The notes under the pieces were generated by a model. The model saw nothing but the letters and a program-made list of their open reading frames with translations. It was not told the DNA's origin and did no database searches. 64,000 nt of DNA from Rehmannia glutinosa. Lineage: Eukaryota; Streptophyta; Magnoliopsida; Lamiales; Orobanchaceae. Location of the stretch: the NCBI GenBank assembly GCA_016081115.2, contig JABTTQ020001809.1:372001-436000 (forward strand), given 5' to 3'. Position numbers and translations under genes: made by a program. Within the stretch, counting starts at the first letter, position 1. Each line of letters opens with the position of its first letter. Shown here in pieces: positions 35,255 through 47,017 of this stretch.

Positions 35255-36025
35255 TTCCCCACTTAGTTTGAAATATAACTTCAAACACCACTTAGAGATG
35301 TCATGCATTGCTTTCGTCTTAAATTTTTCATTAGTGAAAATAATTACAAATCTAAGTTACATGTTTGGTGCATTGCTTAAACTATCACCCAAAATAAATC
35401 AAAAATATATTCGCACATAAACCATCAATCACATTCTTATATTCACAATTTGTTTTAGCACTATTACCGGCCATGTGCTCATTCTAGTTCATGATCATGT
35501 GCAAAAGAACATCCAAACTTTTGCTAGAAGCGGCACCACTTCTTATGATCATATAGGTGGAATTTACATCAAGTTTTATTTAAATGAACATAAATAAAGC
35601 ATCAAGAAATAATTCTATTAAGAGTTTACTTCTCAACATGCTCACTTAAGAGTAACAAATATGCACATTAAACTTGGAATAATATACACTTACTTAGGTG
35701 CTCACAATCACTTAGCAACTTATTTTTACCCTTTAATCCTTTCAATCTAGGGGTAGTACTAGAAGAAGGTTAGGTTACCATCAGTGGTATTTTTGATCAA
35801 GGGTTTTAATCCCATTCCTGATGTTGTCGAACTCACCAAATCCTTAGCTAAAGGTTTGGTCAACGGATCCGTCAAATTGTTATAAGTTCTAACGAACACA
35901 ATACTGACAACATCATTATTTAACATTTCTCTAATAAATACATGCCTTCGGCTTATATGTATAGAATTACCATTGTACACTTTATTCAATGCTCTAAACA
36001 TTGTAGCCTTACTATCACAATACAA
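35255..36025 (-). pseudogene. Copia RNase H C-terminus and 3' untranslated region
   Basis: The frame 36025-35759 reads YCDSKATMFRALNKVYNG, then HISRRHVFIREML and NNLTDPLTKPLAKDLV, the conserved end of copia RNase H. About 500 bp of 3' untranslated sequence separate it from the LTR start at 35254. The upstream part of pol is missing: just beyond 36025 lies a hairpin element and then unrelated sequence. Confidence 0.8.
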
Positions 36026-36026
36026 A

Positions 36027-36217
36027 GTCCTGCAAAAGGCACGATTTGCAAAGAGTCATGTAACTGTATGAAAATCTCAATTTTGATCCTGATTTCATCG
36101 GAAGTTTGAAACTACATGTGTGACTCTCGTGATTCAAACTTGATGAAATTAGTACCAAAATTGAGATTTTCATACAGTTACTGGACTATTTTGTAAATCG
36201 TGTACTTTTTGCAGGAC
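36027..36217. mobile_element. Hairpin MITE with ~80 bp inverted repeats
   Basis: The ends GTCCTGCAAAA and TTTTGCAGGAC are exact inverted repeats. The arms continue through CGATTT, GTAACTGTATG and AAAATCTCAATTTT on both sides, around a short loop at about 36110-36130. CAAA flanks both ends. It is non-coding. Confidence 0.6.
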
Positions 36218-36586
36218 CAAAATCCGGAATTTTCTGTAGTTACGAGTCTTATTTGCAACGTGATTTTTATAGGATCCTTTTGCGATCGACCAAGAGTTAT
36301 TTTTCGAAACGATCAATGATATATAACTCGAAATAGGATTTACAATCGATGTCCAACGGGCCAGAGATAATCTTGGAGACAGACAATTTCCAAGTAATAT
36401 CAAGAGGACAAAAGTCCTAGAATGCAAAACAAAACAAATAGAACCTAACACCCAACAGACCGCTAAAGGTTTTGGCTAACAATAGTGAAAATGAACACAG
36501 AAGTCCATTAGCCTAAACCTTTTGAATCAGCAACAACAAAGATAACCCATCTACAGAAAATTAGCCACTGAACTAAACTCTTTAAC
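36218..36586. other. Unassigned repeat-like sequence
   Basis: About 370 bp between the hairpin element and a truncated LTR. It does not continue the copia RNase H frame. The frame at 36170-36451 runs out of the hairpin and has no known domain. Confidence 0.35.
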
Positions 36587-37532
36587 ACCTCAAAGAGCAC
36601 CAAACTCTTTAACAAGAAGATTACCACAATCTTCTTACACCTAACACCTAAGATCACCCAAGTGTGTTCTTACCACAAGAACACTCACAAGGATATCTTG
36701 TGTTGAATGATGACCACAAATTTAAGATTACAACTCGACAATGAATAATACAATTTTGAGTGCAAGTGTAATCAAGAAATAAGCCTAGACCTCAAGATTT
36801 GAAATGATGTGATTAGGCTATTACAGACAAGAATGTTGAAAATGAAAGCTTTAAAGAAATTTGCAGATTTTTCTTGTTGTGTTGATGTCTTGTGTGTTGT
36901 ATTGTTTGCTTCAAATCTTCCTCTATTTATAGGAGAGTCTTCAAGATTGGATTTCCAACATACACTCATCCATCTCCACTTTTGTCTACAAAAAGAAGAT
37001 CACAAGATGTAGAAATATTGTACAAAATTGTTAAAGTAAATCTTACAGATAATGACTGTCCAACGGTTTGAATTTTGATGTCAAAAACATAGGTCGACCG
37101 ATCGAGTACAAATAGAAATTTGAAACTGGATCGCACTATTTTACACAGGGGGACCGGTCGATGGGGGGTCGACCGGATTGAGGTCCTTAAAAATAATACA
37201 TAAATGAGTTCTGTAGTTTGGCAAACTTGCAGCCACCGGTCGACCCCCCCTGGTCAACCGATCGACCTCCCTCTTTTATTCCCAGTTTTGTTTTTTCTGT
37301 TTCAGGATTCGAGTTTCAGGCACGGGTTGCCCTCTAGGGTGACCGGTTGACCTCAAAACAGAAGTGTTGTCTGGATTTTGACAAAAATAAACTTCAAGAA
37401 ATACTCCAAAAAATTAGTAAAAACATTTTAAATCAATTGGGAGTATTTGGACAACATTTAAAAACATTATTTTGGTGTAAAAACTCAGTTAAACAAAATC
37501 ATCAAAATCATGATAAAAATATTTATCTAACA
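36587..37532 (-). repeat. Truncated 3' LTR (Sirevirus-like)
   Basis: Aligns with about 41575-42566 of the 5' LTR, sharing the GAAGATTACCACAATCTTCT-like repeats and ending TTATCTAACA at 37532. The polypurine tract abuts it. The first ~370 bp in plus coordinates are missing. Frames at 36772-37012 are not genes. Confidence 0.75.
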
Positions 37533-39567
37533 AACTCCCCCTTTTTGATGATTACAAACCAAAATAATTTTTAGGAGATCGATTTTAAAACAAAACTCAT
37601 TTTTCCGGTCTAAAACATCAATCCATTACAAACAACATTTATCATAAGTAAAAACACAAGGATAAGAGCAAAGATTTTTCAAAAAATTTTTGCACAAGCT
37701 CTCCCTATCAACATGCACATCAAGATCAATTATAGAAGCAAACAACTAAAAGCTAAAAACTTAGCTTTTACAACTTAAGCTCGCATTTCATGAGCTTGGA
37801 AGTTCCCCCTGTCAAAAAGAAATCATTAGTCATAATAAAAGTCCATTTTTCATTCATTGGACTCATTTTCATCCACAGCTTTTGGCTTTTTCAATTTTAG
37901 CTTATAGCTTTTTCTACTAGCTTTTTCTAGCTTCTTTGAGCTAATGAACATTTTTCCTGTTGCTCCCCCTTTGTAATCATCAAAAAGAATATTAGCACGA
38001 TAAAAACATCAAATAATCATATCAAAGTGCGCATTGTAATCGATTTATCGAGCGTTTTGAACATTGAAGCTTAAAATCCAAATAAAAGGGAAACCATTGA
38101 TCATTTGATTTGCAAAAGCTCTTTTGATTGATAAAACATGATCTCTATAAATATATAAGACTTTTGAAATCGAGAGAATCATGTAGGTGATGAATTTTTC
38201 ATAGAATCATTTTGTCGAACACTTGGCGTGCGTCGAATAAAACAAGAGATGTATAACGCCTTTGTAATTCAATTAAGCCAAAAAATTCATCACCCAATAC
38301 AATTTTACAAATATCATCCATCAACAATCATCATATACATCATACTAATACAAGAATTTCATCAAAATATCAAAATACAAGCTCTTTCTCAAGGGTTCAA
38401 CCCAATTGAGATTAAAAAGAAGAATTCTTACCAATTACTCGGAGAAGTCGGATGATAATGATGAAATACGAGAAATATAAACTAAAAAATATAGAATTTA
38501 TAAGTAGAAAATCATTTTGAGTGAATTGTGTGTGAAATTTACAAAGGGGTTCAATTTTAGAAGAAAAAGATTAAAAATGACGAAATGAATAACATAAATA
38601 ATTTAACTATGAAAATTTGCACAGGCGACCGGTCGACTAAGTGTTCGACCGGTCGACATCATGGTCGACTAGTCGACCTTCTTGGTCGACTGGAGCCTGT
38701 GCTTTTGTTCAGTTTCTGTTCGATTTTGGAACCAAAAATCCGATTTTTTACCCCTAAGTTTTAAAAATGCAATCATAGACCTCATTTAATATACATTATG
38801 CCTAAACAAGCTCGAATTGAGGTAAAAGACTCGGCGGTTAAAAGTTTAAAAAATCGGCAAGTTAATCTTGAGACGAAATTAAACACATCTCAAATTTGTT
38901 AAGAAATGCAATCCCAATAAAAAATGTCGAATCTCAATGTGTTTGGTTCGATTATGAAGAACCGTATTTTGAGAAATATTTTATACCGGACTTGTTATCC
39001 TAAAAGAAATAGGAACAATTTAAAACAATGGATAAGACAAGCCATAAGGTATAGTGCCTTTCAAATATTGAAAAATTCTTTTAATGGAATTTATATGAGA
39101 TTGATTGGGATTGTTTTGAAATTGAGCACATAGGCATAAGGCATGAAGAATATCGAGTCTATAAGAGTAAGATAATATGATAAACACACCTCGATTTTAT
39201 TTGTCAACCGTTATGCCAAACTTGACACATTATGACGTAGATGGCCATGGATAATTCTACGATCATTTGTTCCTTAATACCAAAATATTTCCTGCAAAAA
39301 CTTGACAAAATATCTTGCACAAGAGCATAGTAATATTGGATAATATAGACACTATGAATATAAATCATCAAGCAAGTAACACATACTATGCAATTTAAAG
39401 GAATCAACAAAAGTTTGATAAAATATGTGCTTATTTAAAATTCATTTAAGGTCTCTTTTGAAATTTATAAAACGAGAGTATAAAATTGAGACCTCATTTT
39501 TTAATAAACATTTATAAAGAATTTTGACAATCAATACAAAAAGTAAGGACATGAAAATATACAATAA
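37533..39567 (-). other. 3' internal region with multiple polypurine tracts
   Basis: On the minus strand CATCAAAAAGGGGGAGTT directly precedes the 3' LTR at 37532. Two further G-runs of the same design lie at about 37803-37815 and 37962-37975. A second cluster of ACCGGTCGAC/GGTCGACT palindromes is at 38620-38695. Otherwise AT-rich, with no gene. Confidence 0.6.
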
Positions 39568-41148
39568 TTATAAAAGACAATATAAAATGCATACTACAAA
39601 AAGAGGATAAGAGTTACCAATTTCTCCATTGCCAAGGGTTGTATCTTTCCCATTGTATCTTCTTCTTGGAAAATAATTTTGTTGATAATGTCTTCTCCTT
39701 TGATTAAATGGCGCGAAAATTTGTTGTCTATTTGACAATTTGAATTTCCTTTGATTTTTGTTGCGCCAAGTACCTATCATGAAATTTTCTTGTGGTACCC
39801 TCAAGTGTTTGGGTCCTTTGGGATTAACATTGAGACTTTTAGGTCTCCAATAATAATTAGAACTATTTTTTACCCGATAAGAATTAGTCGTGTGACCAAT
39901 TTTACCACAATAGAAACATGTAATAGTTCTAGAAGTATAATGACCAACATGCATAGAGACTTGGTTCTTTTTCATATCATTTATAACATTAAGCTTATAA
40001 CCAAGTCTAGTTTTAAATAATCACAGCGTTGAACATCAAGAATTTTTGTCATTTTATCGGTACTTAAATTAAATTTCAACATATCATTTTTCATGCAATT
40101 AATATCCTTAACTAGAGTACTATTTTCTTCTTCAAGAATTCTAACCTTATCAAGTATAACATTATGAGCACTAGTTAGAGATTCATAAGAAGCATGTAAA
40201 CTATCCCTTTCATTTTTCATGGTGTTGAATTCCTTTTTCAAATTTTTGTATTTAAACAGCAAGCTTTGGAATTCATTTTGAAGCTCATCAAAATCATTTT
40301 GTAATTCATCATGATCATCATGCAATTCATTACTAAAAGAAAGAGAAGAGTTAAAGCGTACCTCATTTTCTTCTTTGATGCCCATTAGACATTGCTCGGC
40401 TTCTTCATCATCGGAAGTTGTAAGAAGCTCATCCCATGCCGTTGGATTTGATATTGTATCCGGTTTCAAAGTAGATGCTTTTGAATTACTCCTTTCATTT
40501 ATGTATACTTCATGGATGAGAAGCTTTCCAATAAGCTCATCAAAATTTAGAGTTTCTAAATTTTGAGCTTCCATGATAGCCGTCACCTTTTCGGACCAAG
40601 AATTGGGAAGAGCATTTAAAATTTTGGTAATTTTGTCTTCTTCCGAAATGACTTTTCCGGTGCCCATAAATGATTGACGATGTTGTCTAGTCTTTCCACC
40701 ATTTTTGAAATCCCTTCACCTTCGAGCATTATGAAGTTTTGAAATCTTTAACAAGCATTGTTTTTCTAACTTGTTTAACTTTCTTGGTGCCTTCATAAAT
40801 AGTTTCTAATTTTTCCCACACTTCACGTGTCGATCTTATTCCTCTAATCCGGTTGTACTCGGTGGTGGTGAGTGAACAATGTAAAATATTTAAGGCCTTA
40901 CCGTTTAGAGAGAATGTCGTCTTGTCATTTTCATCGAACTATTTGAGGCTCTTGATAGTCGTGGTACCATCCTCCAATTTCTTGGTAGGTTGAGCTATTC
41001 CTTCAATGACCGCATTCCAAATATCAAACCCGCACCCTTGTATAAAGCACTCCATTCGGTCTTTCCAAAATGCGTAGTTGTTGGGGTCGAATAGTGGTGG
41101 CTTGTTGGTGGAGACGCCGGTGGTGAGATAGGATTCGTTCGTAGCCAT
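39568..41148 (-). pseudogene. Sirevirus-like copia gag remnant
   Basis: The start at 41148 reads MATNESYLTTGVSTNKPPLF and NYAFWKDRMECFIQG, the copia gag N-terminus. After a stop-rich gap the frame at 40667-39981 gives KILNALPNSWSEKVTAI, a long acidic coiled coil (NELHDDHDELQNDFDELQN) and LDKVRILEEENSTLV. A knuckle CFYCGKIGHTTNSY follows at about 39880-39925, its last Cys replaced by Tyr. At least two frameshifts are present. Gag with a long coiled coil is usual for Sireviruses. Confidence 0.75.
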
Positions 41149-41192
41149 GGATCTTTCCTCTTTACTTGTGAAACAAGCTAGCCAAAGAGTTT

Positions 41193-41205
41193 GGCTTTGA
41201 TACCA
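41193..41205 (-). other. Primer-binding site, tRNA-Met type
   Basis: TGGTATCAAAGCC on the minus strand, two bases after the LTR end. It is a near match to the initiator tRNA-Met site of copia elements. Confidence 0.75.
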
Positions 41206-41207
41206 CT

Positions 41208-42566
41208 TGTTAGTCCAAGTGGCTACGATAATCTAGAGGGGGGTGAATAGATTATGCCGATTTTTGAATTTACGCCCTTTTTTGAAATGAATAAGTAATG
41301 ACAAGAATGAAGGTGCGAGAAATAAACAACACACGTCGATTTATAGAGGTTCAACCCACCTAGGGCCTAATCCTCTACCACCCCAGTATCTCTAGGATGG
41401 ATTCAAAAAGAAAAAAAGATTTTATTAATTACCACAATTAATACAACATCACCTTACAGCACCTCTTTTGAGATTACCACAATCTCCCTTGAAGATTACC
41501 ACAATCTTCTTGCAACGGTACCTTGTGAAGATCACCACAATCTTCCGACTTGAAGAATACCAAATTCTCCAACACCTCAAAGAGCACCAAACTCTTTAAC
41601 AAGAAGATTACCACAACCTTCTTACACCTAACACTTAAGATCACCCAAGTGTGTTCTTACCACAAGAACACTCACAAGGATATCTTGTGTTGAATGATGA
41701 CCACAAATTCAAGATTACAACTCGATAATGAATAATACAATTTTGAGTGCAAGTGTAATCAAGAAATAAGCCTAGACCTCAAGATTTGAAAGTGATGTGC
41801 TTAGGCTATTACGACAAGAATGTTGAAAATGAAAGCTATAAAGAAATTTGCCGATTTTTCTTGTTGTGTTGTTGTCTTGTGTGTTGTATTGTTTGCTTCA
41901 AGTCTTGTTCTATTTATAGGAGAGTCTTCAAGATTGGATTTCCAACATAGGCTCCTCCATCTCCACTTTTGTCTACAAAAAGAAGATCACAAGATGTAGA
42001 AATATTGTACAAAATTGTTAAAGTAAATCTTGCAGATAATGGTTGTCCAACAGTTTGAATTTTGCTGTCAAAAACATAGTTCGACCGATCGAGTAGAAAT
42101 AGAAATTTGAAACTAGATCGCACTATTTTACATAGGGGGACCGGTCGATGGGGGGTCCGACCGGTCAACCCCCTGTTGGACCGGTCGAGGTCCTAAAAAT
42201 AATACATAAATGAGTTTTGTAGTTTGGCAAACTTGCAGCCACCGGTGGAATGGGTGGTTGACCGGTCGACCACACCAATCGATCCCCTGTCGACCGGTCT
42301 ACCTCTCTCTTTTATTCCCAGTTTTGTTTTCTATTTCAGGATTCGACTTTCAGGCACGGGTTGCCCTCTAGGGCGACCGGTTGACCTCAAAATAGAAGTG
42401 TTTTCCGATTTTTGACAAAAATAAACTTGAAGAAATACTCCAAAAAATTAGTAAAATCATTTTAAATCAATTGGGAGTATTTGGACAACATTTAAAAATA
42501 TTATTTTGGTGTAAAAACTCAGTTAAACAAAATCATCAAAATCATGATAAAAACATTTATCTAACA
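41208..42566 (-). repeat. 5' LTR with ACCGGTCGACC palindromes (Sirevirus-like)
   Basis: A 1359 bp LTR with inverted ends TGTTAG/CTAACA. In its upstream (U3) half, at about 42075-42380, it carries repeated GACCGGTC and GGTCGACC palindromic words. The same cluster is in the 3' LTR at 37080-37345. Open frames here are by-products. Confidence 0.8.
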
Positions 42567-43262
42567 GTTCCTAACTCCTAGATGAATCCAACACCTGAAA
42601 GCCCATAACCTACAACTGAAGAAACCACAGCATTAGAACCAAGCACTGAAGACCAAGTCTCCCTACCCAGCTCAACGATACCCATCAAAACTTCAAACAG
42701 CAGCACAACCCGTCCCATAATTTTGGAACTCCCAACCCTCCATGACAGCAACATTCACTATTTGGAGTTCCAGGGTCCAACTTTCCTCAAATACCCACAA
42801 GTTTCAAGTCTTCCAAAGCCACCAAAGGAGATAAGAGGTGAATTGAATTCTTCTCACCGAACAAGGATTCGAATCCATCCCACAAATTTTGTCCCACCAA
42901 AATGAAAAAGAATCCGACAAATTCACAATGCCATCCCATTGAATTGAGCAAGCTTCTAAACATTTTGAGCGCTAAGACACTTGAAGAATAAATGTTCAAC
43001 CGTTTCCACCTCTTCCCCGTAGCATTTACACACGTTATCCACTTCCAAACCTCTGTTTTTCACATTATTTGCCATAGGGAGGATCCCTGAGTAACACTTC
43101 CAAAAAAATTCTTAATTTTTTTCTTCTTTCCTTTTTCAACTTTTTTTTTCTCTTCTTGGGTTCTAACATTGTTTTTGTTAAGAGCAGATAGTGCATGATC
43201 ACGCGTTCCAGATCTACCCAGCCAATACCCATTAATTTGGAAATCGAGAAGATAACAAAACA
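42567..43262 (-). pseudogene. LINE-3 zf-RVT fragment
   Basis: On the minus strand the text KCYSGILPMANNVKNRGL, then CKCYGEEVETVEHLFFKC, is the zinc-binding RT-associated domain that follows RT in plant L1 elements. It is preceded by a KKVEKGKKKKIKN-like basic stretch and followed by stops. The fragment abuts the Sirevirus-like LTR at 42566. No RT core remains. Confidence 0.65.
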
Positions 43263-43284
43263 ACTAAGGAAAAGATCTAAAACA

Positions 43285-44629
43285 ATGGTGGATGGGACTA
43301 ATCAGAATGTTGTGAACAACAAAAACAATGAAAGTGCCCACCAGGGGCAGACGCACATGACCGAATAGTGGAAAGGCCGGCGAGAAGGGCAGTTAGGGAC
43401 TACTTCTAGCTGGAGGTTAGTCGAACTTACGGGGGTGTGGCCCATCTGCCGATCAATGCAAATGACTTTGAACTAAAACCTGCGTTGATCCAGATGGTTT
43501 CACAAAATCAGTTTGGGGGCAGAGCCATTGAGTATCCAAATGCGCATCTGGCGTAATTCATAGAAATCTACGACATTGTTAAGATGAATCATGTTTCTGA
43601 GGATATCATTCGATGTCACCATATTGCATTCTCTCTGCGCGACAAGGCTAAGGGATGATTATGCTCTCAAACACCACCAGCAGCAGATTGGGCTGGACTA
43701 AGTCATTAGTTTTTAGCCAAATACTTTTCCCCTAGTAAAACGCTGCAATTGAAATCTGAAATCGCCCAGTTTAGGCAGTTAGATTCAGAGCCGCTATATG
43801 CGGCATAGGATAGATTCCGAGAATTGTTAAGGAAGTGCCCTCAACATGGATATCCCGACTACCAACAAGTTCAGTATTTTTATAGTGGTTTGAGTGGCAA
43901 CACAAGAACTATATAGATGATGCATCTGGGGGTGCACTTCTAGGGATATATCCAGATGAGGCACTAGAACTGTTAGAGGAGATGTCAAATAATAGTTACC
44001 AATGGCCATCCAAGAGATCTAATGTCCGGCGCGTGGTAGAGGTTCATGATGAGAAGTCGTCATGCTCATAGAACTTTTATATGTGCTAAATATGAAACTG
44101 GATGCGATACAACAACTGACTCCAAGAGATCCGATTGTTGTTGAAGAAGAGGCAAACTTTTTGGGACGACAAAAAAACAACAACAACAATTATAGAAATA
44201 ACCAGACACCCAATTACTATCACCTAAAACTTTTCTTATGCTAACAATAAAAATGTTTTGCAACCACCTCTAGGATTTAATGTGGGTAATCAAGGCAGAG
44301 CGGAGTCAAATGAAAAGAAAGCATTTGTAGAAGATATGCTATCCTCGTTTATCGGAGAAACTAGGGCAATATTCAATAAGGCTGAAGCGAAGATAGACAG
44401 GATTGAGGAACAGGTCACTCAGTTGAACACGAATGTAAATGCAAGATTGAAATCTCTAGAAACACAAGTAATCCAGATAGCAACTGCAGTGGGAGGCCAA
44501 CATCTAAAGGGCAAATTCACAAGCGACACGGGGTTGAATCCGAGAGAACAATGCAATGCCATTCGTCTTATGGATGGTACAGATTTTGAGGGCTCAAAAA
44601 TTTCAACCGAGACGGTTCAACGACAGTGA
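43285..44629 (+). pseudogene. Athila-type gag remnant (43-45 kb element)
   Basis: Starts MVDGTNQNVVNNKN at 43285. Broken frames give RRAVRDYF, PINANDFELKPALIQMV, YPNAHLA, LKSEIAQFRQLDSEPLY and RFRELLRKCPQ, a clear relative of the gag at 18531. The C-terminal part 44258-44629 is open for 123 codons and includes the coiled-coil NTNVNARLKSLETQVIQI and PREQCNAIRL. No LTR is found upstream. Confidence 0.7.
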
Positions 44630-44667
44630 TTGTAGAAATATGAAGTCTGACTGAAGACATAAAACTT

Positions 44668-44691
44668 AGCGCTTTATGGGAGGCAACCCAA
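44668..44691 (+). other. Conserved GGCAACCCA hairpin motif (43-45 kb element)
   Basis: AGCGCTTTA followed by TGGG-AGGCAA-CCCA, a 4 bp stem with the same 6-base loop as at 20539-20554 and 58399-58414. It lies 39 bp after the gag stop. Confidence 0.6.
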
Positions 44692-45468
44692 CTTATTTCC
44701 CATTTTTTCTATTTTTGATCGCCTTCATTTTATTTAGATTTTTCAATTATATTTTTTTAGTATTAAATTATTTGTTAGTTGTGTTTGGTTTTGTGAGTTG
44801 TTGTGCAGGAGGCATCACGGTAAACTCTCGGTTATCAAAAAAAAGAAAAACTTACATCACACGGCCGTGTGAACCAAGTGACACTGGTCGTGCGACACAA
44901 CGAGCGGACCAGCACCACACGACCATGTGGACTTCGGTGGGCGAAAGGGCATGGGCGCCCACGGCTGCACGGGTGGGTCGTGCGAGACCACACATGCCGC
45001 GTGGCCCGTCAGGCGGGATTTTCCCCCTATTTCACCCCAAAACTCAATTTTTCTCCCACTTTCTCCTACTTAAACCCTACAACTTGAAAATTCTCTCCCA
45101 AAATACTCAAACTCTTCTCCAAATCTCTTCCAAATTTACTATAAATCTCACCCTGAAAACAGAAATTCTTCAACTTCTCAAGAAACACATCACCTAAAGC
45201 CTTCAAATTTTCAATTTTTCAAGTTTTACACCAAGTTTGGGGATCTTCAAAGTTTCAAATTTTAGATTTTTACACCTCATAAATTTGGTTTTCATGGTTT
45301 CCAGGGGAGAAAGAGGAACAAGAAGGAACACGAGAAGAAGAAGGGAACCAACTCTAAAGCCCGAACCCAAGCCACAATCGGAATATGCGGCCGATGAACC
45401 GGAAGCCTCGAATGTCATCTTGCCTAATGAAACACACCGAGCTATATGGGCGGTACTCTATTACCGGC
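44692..45468 (+). pseudogene. Athila-like 3' region with start of a basic ORF
   Basis: Contains a CpG-rich patch (44860-45010, CACGGCCGTGTG-like words) and a frame starting at 45294 that reads MVSRGERGTRRNTRRRREP and continues to AIWAVLYYRLL. The copia LTR at 45469 cuts it. It resembles the start of the basic post-pol ORFs of Athila/Tat elements, but I recognise no domain. The rest is expected beyond the right edge of the window. Confidence 0.45.
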
Positions 45469-47003
45469 TGTTAGGAAATTTATTTGATAGATTTTGATGA
45501 TACCATGTAAAACTTAAACTAGGAAGTTGGCACCCCATTTTTCTTATAATTTATATTGTAATATATAGGACTGGAAAAGCTGAGTTAAGTCAGCTATGTC
45601 AAAGATTACAAGAAGTCAACTGCGGACTGGAATGAAGACTCTGTTGTGTGTCAGCTGAGTATGGTCAAGAAAAAAGTCAAGGACTCGGCTGAAGAAATGT
45701 CAGCTGTGGAACAACTGTGTGAAGTGTCAGTCAAGTCTACTTAAAGAGCCAAGTCTGTCAGTTAGAATGACAGTTGAGTCAATCCTATGATTAGAGCAGA
45801 CTCAAGTCACCTGGGATAAAGATAGCAGTCAAGTGAAGACAACTGACTTAGATCCGTTGGAATAAAGTTAAGAATATTACTCGATATAGTAATATGTCAG
45901 GCAGCCTGGTCTAAAAGTGGTTTTCCCAGAATTGTGCAAAAGGAATGAACCAATGGGAAACACTGCACCTTGTGTCAGATGCATGCAAATCTAAAATGGC
46001 ATTTAATACGAGGAAATGTCAACATCACAAAGGTTGCGGACCAAGACAAGACAAGCCAACAGCCAGAAAGTGACATTTGAAATTAACTTATCTCTTTTAC
46101 GGGCAAAATTTCAAATGTGCACTATAAAAGACTGAGGAAGGTATTGAGAAAAGGTAACCTGAACCACGAACGAATAAGCAATATTCAAGCAATTAACCTG
46201 CAATATTCTCACAACAATTTAAGCAATTCCTCAAGCCTCAAACTCGAAGAAACTCAATCCAACACAAGCTGTGAAGGAGAGATAACTTCAACCAGTTGAA
46301 GAGGAAACTTTTAAAGAAGTAAATGGGTCTACTTTCCAAGTTAGGATTGTAGTAAAGTTCAAGGTCGAACCATTATCAAGTTTGTTGGAGGGCTTCGTGA
46401 TCAAATCCAAGAACTTGAGAAGTGAGCTGAAGTAGCAAGGCAACTGCCATGTGAAGAAGCTGAGTTGCAAGAGAAGCCAGCTGTGTGATCAAGGTTGTCT
46501 CCAGACTGATAACTGCTTTGTAAACTGATCTATTACACAGTGGATTCCTCCAAGAGTTGAAGAAAAGAGAATTAGAAGAATTACCCTATCTTCGAACCTC
46601 TATAAAATATTCGTGTCATTTACTTTCAGCAAATTTACATTCTTGCATATTTGCTTATCTGCCGTTAGTTTATATCTGCTATCCAACTGATAAATAACCA
46701 AGTGCTAAAAATCAAGTGTTAAAAATGAGCTCAAAATAAATCAAAGGGTATTGAGTCTTCCGCTGTTATAAACCAAATCGGCCAAGTCAAGTATTTGGAT
46801 TAAGCAGTTGAGTTATACTATCAATAGCTCTATCGAGTTTGTTGAGTGGGTAACTTAGCTGAATAGCCAACTTAAGTGTCCCTCAAGGACACAGCTGTTT
46901 GAGTCAACTCTGTTGAATATTTTAAAAGGACTAAAATCAAAAGTTTGGTAAGGTTTATTCAACCCCCCTTCTAAACCTTACACCACACCCCTTGGGACCT
47001 ACA
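45469..47003 (+). repeat. Copia family A 5' LTR (plus strand)
   Basis: A 1535 bp LTR, TGTTAGGAAATTTATT to GGGACCTACA. Compared with the two minus-strand copies, it has many CTG or TTG words where they have CCG or TCG. The bases before it, CCGGC (45464-45468), should be half of its target duplication. The partner is outside the window. Confidence 0.85.
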
Positions 47004-47005
47004 AG

Positions 47006-47017
47006 TCGTATCAGAGC
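47006..47017 (+). other. Primer-binding site, tRNA-Met type
   Basis: TCGTATCAGAGC, a one-base variant of TGGTATCAGAGC, two bases after the LTR. Confidence 0.75.

Larger units (their letters stand above)
36587..42566 (-). mobile_element. Sirevirus-like copia, deleted (gag only)
   Basis: A minus-strand element with a 5' LTR at 41208-42566, primer-binding site at 41193-41205, gag at 39568-41148, a ~2 kb 3' region with three polypurine tracts, and a 3' LTR (36587-37532) that lacks about 370 bp at its far end. No protease, integrase or RT remains, so pol was deleted or never present. Clustered palindromes in the LTRs and repeated polypurine tracts are known hallmarks of Sireviruses. Confidence 0.7.

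Noticed and set aside
36170..36451. 93-codon minus-strand frame
   Set aside because: It begins in the hairpin MITE, has no known domain, and is not part of the copia frame.
35759..42566. Treating 35759-42566 as one copia element
   Set aside because: The RNase H at 35759-36025 has its own LTR start at 35254, while the gag at 39568-41148 has its own polypurine tract and LTR at 37532. They are two elements.
44869..45197. Frames in the CACGGCCGTGTG-rich patch
   Set aside because: CpG-rich retroelement 3' region with no conserved product; equivalent patches in related elements do not share the frames.
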